From Crotalaria pallida (lineage: Eukaryota; Streptophyta; Magnoliopsida; Fabales; Fabaceae), in assembly GCA_037953625.1 (NCBI GenBank), contig CM075654.1, positions 48,987,001 through 49,051,000 of the forward strand: a stretch of DNA of 64,000 bases, in the 5' to 3' direction. The notes under the pieces were generated by a model, which did no database searches, was not told the origin of the DNA, and saw only the letters and a list, made by a program, of their open reading frames with translations. Within the stretch, counting starts at the first letter, position 1. Every line of letters starts with the position of its first letter. This document shows, in pieces, positions 57,446-64,000 of the stretch. The position numbers and the translations under genes are program-made.

Positions 57446-60400
57446 TATCTTAACCTGGAATGTGAGAGGGTTTAATAACCCTCAAAAACAAAGAGAATTA
57501 AAATCTCTTTGCTGTATGAATAATGTAGGTTTGTTGGCTATTTTAGAAAATAAACTCAGAGCAAACTCTTTAAGCATTACTCTAAGGAATTTTGCTCCTG
57601 GATGGCATTATGTCTCTAATATTGATCATCATCCAGTAGGGAGAATCTGTGTTCTTTGGAAGCCTGATATGTTCAACCTAACTATTCTGGAAAGTTCTAG
57701 CCAATTGATTCACTGTCTTATTTCTTTGCCTATCAACTCAGTGTAGTGGTATGCAACTTTTGTGTATGGTGCTAATGATCAGGTGTTGAGAAGAGATTTA
57801 TGGGAGGACCTAAAGGGGATTCACTCTACAGTTAATCTTCCTTGGCTTATTTCAGGGGACTTTAATTGCTGTCTGGATCCTTCTGAAAAAATGGGTGGTA
57901 ATCAGGTGGACTGGGAGGCTATGACTGAGTTTAGAGCTTGCATTGAGGACTGTAGATTGCAAGACATGAAATACTGTGGGAATCAGTTTACTTGGTGTAA
58001 TAGGCAAACTGATGGCAACAAGATCTTTAGTAAGCTAGACAGAAACATGGTGAATGATGAATGGCTTCTCACATGGCCTTTGTTATACACTCAGTATCTG
58101 AATAATAGCATTTCAGACCACTCTCCTGCTCTGATCAGGAGTGCGGATGTTGTAGTCAATTCAAAAAGGGGCTTCAAGTTTTTCAATGTTTGTTCTCAGG
58201 ATCAAGACTTTATGCGAATTGTAAAGGAGTGTTGGGAGATAGATATTGCTGGCCATGCTCAGTTTAGAGCAATGCAAAAACTTAAGATGTTGAAGCAGCC
58301 TCTAAAGCAATTAAATTCTAGGGAGTATGTGGATTCAGTAAACCAGGAGCAGTTGCTTAGAAAGGAGTTGGACTACATTCAATCAGAGATTAATCTGAGG
58401 CCTCAGGATCCTATTCTCCACCAGAAGGAAAAAGATATGTATTTCAGGTATTTGAAAGCCTTGAATAATTCTATTTCTATTCTAAAACAAAAGGCTAAAG
58501 AAAGATGGGTTCAGGAGGGTGATCAGAACACTGCTTATTTTCACAATGCTATTAGATCCAGACAATACAAGAACCGTATCCTAAGTATAACTACAGCAGA
58601 GGGGATTTGCATTCAAAATCAGCAGGGCATCATGGATGAATTTGTGAAGCACTACACTAAATTGTTTGGCAGGAAGGAGGTGCTATGGTCTCTGGAGGGT
58701 ACTGTTACTCAGTATGGGCCAGTGTTGAATGTTGAGGAGCAACTAGCTCTTATTAAACTTTTCTCTAGGGAGGAAATTAAGCAGGCTATGTGGTCTATTG
58801 ACAAGGACAAATCCCCTGGTCCTGATGGTTTTGGATCAGGCTTCTTTCAATCAGCCTGGGAAGAGATTGGAGAGGAGTGTTGTTTGGCAATTGAGGAATT
58901 TTTCTCTTCAGGTAAATTACTTAAAGCTTGGAATTACACTGATTTAGTAATGATACCTAAATGTGAGAATGCTACATCAACTAAGGATTACAGGCCTATA
59001 GCTTGCTACAATGCCCTATACAAATGTATTTCTAAATTGATGTGCATCAGAATCAGAGAAGATCTACCAAAGATAATTAATAATAATCAAACAGCCTTTG
59101 TTAAGGGGAGGAGCATAGTTCACAATGTGCTTATTGTCCAGGATCTTATGAGACTGTACAGAAGAAAAAATGTTTCAGCCAGATGCTTGCTAAAAATAGA
59201 TCTTATGAAGGCTTATGATACCTTAAGTTGGAGCTTCTTAAGAGATATGCTGGAGGCTTTGAAGTTTCCCTCAAAGTTTGTCAACTGGATTATGGTGTGC
59301 ATTTCTACTGTGACTTTTAGAATTGTGATTAATGGTCAACACTCTCAGCAATTTACAAATCATGGTGGCATCAGGCAAGGAGATCCTATCTCTCCTTTAC
59401 TGTTTGTCATTTCTATGGAAGGGCTTTCAAGGTTACTGGCTGCTACTAATGAACAGGGGTTCAGGTTCCACCCCTTATGCAAAGAGTTGACTCTTGTCAA
59501 TCTGATTTTTGCTGATGATCTTATGACCTTTTGTAAAGGTCATCCTAAGAGTGTTAGAGTCATTTTGAGGGCTTTGCAGGAGTTTTCCATGAATTCTGGG
59601 ATGCATGCTAACCAGGATAAATCTCAAGTTTACCTAGCTGGGGTAAAGGAGCCTCTCAGAAGACAAATTGTGGATTGCACTGGCTTTAAGGAGGGTACAT
59701 TTCCTTTTAGATATCTGGGATTTCCCATCTCTGCTAAGAAGTGGTCTATAGCTACTTGTAAGGTTCTAATTGATAAGGTGTCTGCTCGTGTGAATAACTG
59801 GAAGACTAGAAACTTATCTTACCAAGCTAGGTGCATTTTGATTAACTCTGTTCTCCTCACTCTTCACACCTATTGGGCTTCTGTTTTCATTATTCCTAAG
59901 GCTGTGCTAAAGGGTGTTGAGAAGATTTGTAGAAAGTTTTTATGGGGTGATAAGCATGCTGGTAATGTCAGCTGGGCCCAGGTTTGTAAGGAAAAGAGAT
60001 TTGGAGGACTAGGGTTCAAGAACTCAGTGCTATGGAACCAAGCTGCTCTTGGCAAGCAAATTTGGAACCTTGCTGGGAAGGAGGATATCTTATGGGTTAA
60101 GTGGGTTAATCAAATCTACTTAAGAAATGAGAGCATTTGGGAGGCTCAGCCTCGTCAGGATCAAGGATGGCACTACAAACAGCTTCTTAAGGTAAGGAAT
60201 CGATTTGGCTCCTGGGGTAGCTAATGGGATGTGGTTGAATGGGGAGTATTCAGTTGAGTTGGGATACAGATTCCTCTGTGGTCATCTTGAGAAATTCAAG
60301 TTTCATAGAGTTGCGTGGAACTCTCTCTCCATTCCTAAACATTGCTTTATCATGTGGCTAATGTTGCTTAACAGGCTTAGCACTTGTGATCGTTTGAAGA

Positions 60401-60807
60401 ATTATCTAAACCTAAGTTCGACTCTATGCCCCTTATGTGAGCAGGAACAAGAATCTAGTGAACACTTGTTTTTTAGGTGCAATTGGAGTAAGGATCTACT
60501 TACTCTTCTTGCAAACTGGATGTGCATGCCAATTGATTCTTATGATAGTTTCAAATTGATTAAATGGGTGAGCTATGGAGTTAAAGAGAAGACTTACCGG
60601 AAGGTGGTGAGAACAGTCCTTGCGGCGGTGGTCTACGAAATCTGGATGGAGCGGTGTAGGCATCGTTTCCAGTCCAAGAAGCAAAATCCAGAAGCTAGAA
60701 GTAGAGTGGTCCTTCGTGAGATTGCAGTGAGGATAAGAAATAAGATAGGTGATGTCAGAAAGTGCAAGAATGTAGTGTTAGTGCAAAGAGTTTTGTCTCT
60801 TCTTTAA
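57438..60807 (+). pseudogene. LINE ORF2 (endonuclease, RT, zinc-finger) with stop and frameshift
   Basis: The start overlaps the ORF1 stop. The N-terminal endonuclease/exonuclease/phosphatase domain begins ILTWNVRGFNNPQKQ; it is cut by TAG at 57744-57746, and the same frame continues (LISGDFNCCLDPSEK, then ISDHSPALI). Reverse transcriptase follows (KDKSPGPDGFGSGFFQ, GGIRQGDPISPLLF, and IFADDLM as the FADD active site near 59510). The frame breaks near 60200-60224 and resumes at 60205-60807 with the C-terminal zf-RVT segment (SIPKHCFIMWLMLLNRLST, then CPLCEQEQESSEHLFFRC). The junction seems to have lost some sequence compared with typical plant L1 ORF2. It supplies nicking and target-primed reverse transcription when intact; this copy is dead. 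Confidence 0.9.
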
Positions 60808-61071
60808 TTATTTGCATCTTTAGGGCCTGACTTTTGATATTCCCCAATGAACCCTTCCTAGAAGGTGACATTGGTTTTTTGTAAGTGCTGAATTTTGAGA
60901 GTTGGTATTAATAAAATTTTTTATTTACCAAAAAAAATAGTACGATTATAAAAAAAAAACAATATAAATAAAAAATAAAAATTACAGAGTATCATCGTAA
61001 CGCCAAAACTTGGAAATAGATTAGAAAGATATAAAAAAAATAAAAATAATATAACAGTACACGAATATAGC

Positions 61072-61518
61072 TAGGCTTGACAATTGGAACCGTACTCGCG
61101 GGTAATACTTGTAAGGGGTCCGAGTCCGGGTAAATAAAAACAGGTACCCGCAGAAATATACTTATTATTTAATTGATTTGGAATTTAAATATGTTTGTGT
61201 GAGAGAATTTGTTTCCAAGTGAATCTGTTTTGCCACTAGTGAATTTATTTGTGAATTGTTTAATGTTATATCAAGTTCTTAGCGAGTAAAAATATAGAAT
61301 TTTTATGTTTGTTCTGAAAAAAATAAACTTCGAATTTTAATAATTATTTTTTAAATATAATGGGTACCTATGAACCCTTTTGGGTACCTGAAGACCCAGC
61401 GACCCACTTAACAGCAGGTACCCGAGCGAGTTCGAGGCGCATCCAAGTCCGAATATACATAAACGGGGTAGGTCCGGGTAATGAGATGTCGAAGCCACCT
61501 GAACCATTATCATCCCTA
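61072..61518. mobile_element. hAT-type MITE with near-perfect 8-bp TSD
   Basis: The ends are TAGGCTTGACAATTGG and CCATTATCATCCCTA. The inside is rich in GGGTACCTG / CGGGTAA motifs. Flanks are AATATAGC (61064-61071) and AATATAGG (61519-61526), 7 of 8 matching. Confidence 0.85.
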
Positions 61519-61623
61519 AATATAGGATCAACATAATAACAACAATGGAGTAAAGACGAATGAGGAGAACAAGAAAAGCTTTACTTCATTGGAAAATCAA
61601 AGTCTCGTTACAAAGAAGGTTGT

Positions 61624-61953
61624 GTCTATGCTTCTCCGGGCTTATAATGCATCGGGGCAACTTTTTTTTTTAAAGTAAATTTTTAATGCATTTTTATTCA
61701 GAACATTTTTTTATACAGATTTCTAATGCAGACTTATTAAAATATATCAATTTTTGATGCAGATTTACTCAATATAAATTTTTTACCTGTGTCAAAAAAG
61801 CAGATAATAAAAAAAAATCAAAATCCAAATAATAATAAAAAAAGACATATCAGTAAACCAAAAAACTCAAAACATATTTTTAATTTACTAGATTTTAAAA
61901 AAAATAAAAAAAAATTGCCCGAAGTATTGAAACCCGGAGCATAGTAGAAGCAT
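61624..61953. mobile_element. Foldback element, unclassified
   Basis: ATGCTTCTCCGGGCTTATAA followed by CGGGGCAA at the left pairs with TTGCCCGAAG followed by AACCCGGAGC and AGAAGCAT at the right. The interior has TTTTTAATGCA repeats (61680-61765). No target duplication was identified. Confidence 0.5.
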
Positions 61954-63100
61954 CCTACAAAGAATGGGTGGACCAAAACTTTTCTTGCCTACGAGCACCT
62001 CCCAAAAGAAATGGATACAACCATGGATGGAGTCAGGATTACAACACAAGGGAGCCAACAATAAATAATATATAACTTGAAAAAAAAATAAAAAATTGAA
62101 ATACCAAATACATATTATACAAAATAAATTAGTTAATAACTAACATAATACAATAAAAATTATTTCAACATATTTATAACTAATGACTATATCAAATTTA
62201 ATCTTTGAGAGGGTTTACTGATGAATATCATAGAATCATCATGAACGTAGAAGTTATACATGTCAAATACGTTTCTAAATTTTGAAAGGAATTAGTGTCT
62301 ACAATAGGATAAGTCACCTTAAAAATAAATCTAAATTGATAAGATAGATATCCTTATTGGATTGTCAATACAGATATGTGCAGGTGAAACCAATCCTAAG
62401 AAGATTCATTCTATATTTTATTTTAATATTCATTCATTCATTCAATTAATATTTTATTTTAATTTATTAGTCATTAATATCGTAGTTTAGATAATTAAAC
62501 TTGTAATTTGCTAGTATTCAACAACAATATCGACCTTATGGATGTGATATTTTTTTATACCCTCAAATTGATTCTATGCCAAAGAAGTCACATAATTCAA
62601 TATTGAATGATTAAGCATGTAGGCATAACATTTCATCATTCAACGACTTAACATATTAAATTATGATTTATGCTTATTCTAGTCAATTCCTTCTTTTAGC
62701 TTGTAGAAACCATTTAGAATATGTTTATATATCAATTATTGGTTATTTGGACTTCCAGGACCCTTAATCAACTTATAACTTCACATTTAGTTTCCCTCAA
62801 ACTTATGAAACCTTGACTATTGTTAGAAGTCAATATTTCATGGACTTAAAAGTTTCAAGATTGTCAAAGTTTTGATGGTTACAAACAAGATTTAACAAAA
62901 CTCAAACAAAACAAGAATCAAACAAGTCAAGCAAGAATCTTAAGTAAAATTCTCCTCATATTCATTCTTAGCAATTCAAGTAAGGTAGAAAAAGTCTTGC
63001 ACTTTTAGATTTAGGTCAATCTTAAAGTCATGGAAAAGATATAATCTAAAAGTATTTTTGAAAACTGGTCTTTATATTGTTTATGAGAAAAAAAAACTTT
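61954..63100. other. No gene recognised
   Basis: Very AT-rich sequence with short simple runs. CATTCATTCATTCA occurs near 62432. No frame has a recognisable domain. Confidence 0.5.
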
Positions 63101-63149
63101 CGAAAAACTCTAGCGGTGTTTTCTGTTTACTGAAGTCTAATTTTTACAA

Positions 63150-63510
63150 GTTTTAGTTAGGGTAATCAATTATTGTGTTAGGTAACTCATATGAAAACCA
63201 GAGAGCTTGTAATCAAGTATTTGATCCTAGCTGATCGATTACTTTTGATGAGAGTAATCGATTACTTGCTCAAATAATTAATTAGAATTGTTGCATCATA
63301 CAAAGTGATAGAGATTCTGGAATTGATTATTTGAAAGACTGTAATTGATTACTTGGTCCCAACTAATCTATTACTGGTCAGAATAATCTATTATTTTAGT
63401 TACATCATACAAATGCCAAATAGAAGGAATCAATTACTAAAGTTGGCGTGATCAATTACTTGAGTTAAAATAATCGATTACCCAAGTCAAGTAATCAAAT
63501 ACTTTTTTTT
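63150..63510. repeat. Array of TAATCGATTAC-type motifs (LTR-like)
   Basis: At least ten variants of TAATCGATTAC (also TAATCAATTA, AATTGATTAC, AATCTATTAC) occur within about 360 bp, many on a near-palindromic ATCGAT core. This resembles the ACTCGA motif cluster in the LTR at 49385-49575. The stretch to the window end (CT-rich tract, then GGCTCCC and GGTTCC) may be part of an LTR cut by the window edge. Confidence 0.6.
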
Positions 63511-64000
63511 AAATATTTTCAAAACTCGTTTTTGAATCAATCAAATTCGTTTTCTAATTTATTTTTATATTGATTGATCTCGTGGAAATTTTAATTTTGG
63601 TTGATTGGATTTGATTTTCAATTTATATTCCTTTTATTTTCAAAAATCAAATCATTCACAACACCATTCCTAATCCTAACATTCAGAGAGAGTTTTTCAC
63701 GTTCTTTCACTTCTTCTTCTCCATTTTCTGATATTGGCCTAAGTTCTAAGTGCATATTCCTTCTGCCATTAGAGACCTTCAAGTTTTTTATTCACACTTT
63801 TGAGAGTTTTACTATTTGTTGTTATTGTTACCATCATTTGTAATTGTTGTATTTGTTAGGGAGTGGCTCCCTAAAGTTGAGGGTATGACATCATCCTCTG
63901 GTTATTAGGGTTGAGGAACCTTTGTGTGCTTTTTTAGGTTCCTAACGAATGATCGAACCTAGTAGTGTGCCGGACGGTCCGAGTGTAATTGGGTTGAATT

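Larger units (their letters stand above)
56007..60936 (+). mobile_element. Full-length L1-type LINE with 16-bp TSD
   Basis: Bounded by a perfect 16-bp duplication ATAGTACGATTATAAA (55991-56006 and 60937-60952). It starts with a pyrimidine-rich leader of 53 bp, then ORF1 and ORF2, and ends with TTTACC and a short A run (60930-60936). ORF1 and ORF2 overlap at ATGGATAA (57438-57445). The intact target duplication and near-complete ORFs indicate a fairly recent insertion. ORF2 carries a stop and a frameshift. Confidence 0.95.

Overview
This is a repeat-rich stretch of plant nuclear DNA. It is AT-rich and contains spliced plant F-box/FBD genes, plant-type LTR retrotransposons (one with an initiator-tRNA-Met primer site), a plant L1-type LINE, tRNA-derived SINEs and many small DNA transposons. 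The style of the elements (SIRE-like Gag, arrays of ATCGAT-type motifs in LTRs, abundant MULE, hAT and Stowaway MITEs) suggests a dicot, probably a legume. The species cannot be fixed from the sequence alone.

Layout. 1-2168: LTR-like end of a retroelement with a 140-bp tandem repeat. 2.2-5.0 kb: nested MITEs and a SINE. 5.1-24.9 kb: a tandem F-box/FBD family on the + strand, with two intact two-exon genes (5127-6317 and 19805-21079) and one pseudogene between them (15447-16721). The downstream flanks of copies 1 and 3 are segmental duplicates, so each serves as the empty-site control for transposons in the other. On that basis a 2.65-kb MULE (8506-11159), a hAT element (11982-12539) and a Stowaway MITE (22984-23335) inserted after the duplication. 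25.0-26.4 kb: a Ty3/gypsy integrase remnant followed by an antisense reading frame. 27020-32529: a complete, young Ty3/gypsy chromovirus with 533-bp LTRs, a chromodomain and one in-frame stop. 33-39 kb: MITEs, hAT elements, a SINE and the one recognisable housekeeping gene, an ISD11/LYRM4-like LYR protein (36078-36362).

39944-55620: a large palindrome. Two copies of a FAR1-type Mutator-like transposase element lie tail to tail around a 97-bp spacer. Both transposase copies share one nonsense mutation and each has further private lesions. The right copy has lost the catalytic Asp region. The right arm is also interrupted by a filler block and by a young, non-autonomous gag-only LTR retrotransposon (49031-54986, TR-GAG type, 1677-bp LTRs). 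56007-60936: a LINE bounded by a perfect 16-bp target-site duplication, with ORF1 intact and ORF2 broken. 61-64 kb: a hAT MITE, a foldback element and part of another LTR-like repeat.

The most interesting object is the inverted duplication of the transposase element. It has the architecture of maize Mu killer, the natural hairpin locus that silences MuDR, and could yield hairpin RNA against its own transposon family. That is an inference from structure only.
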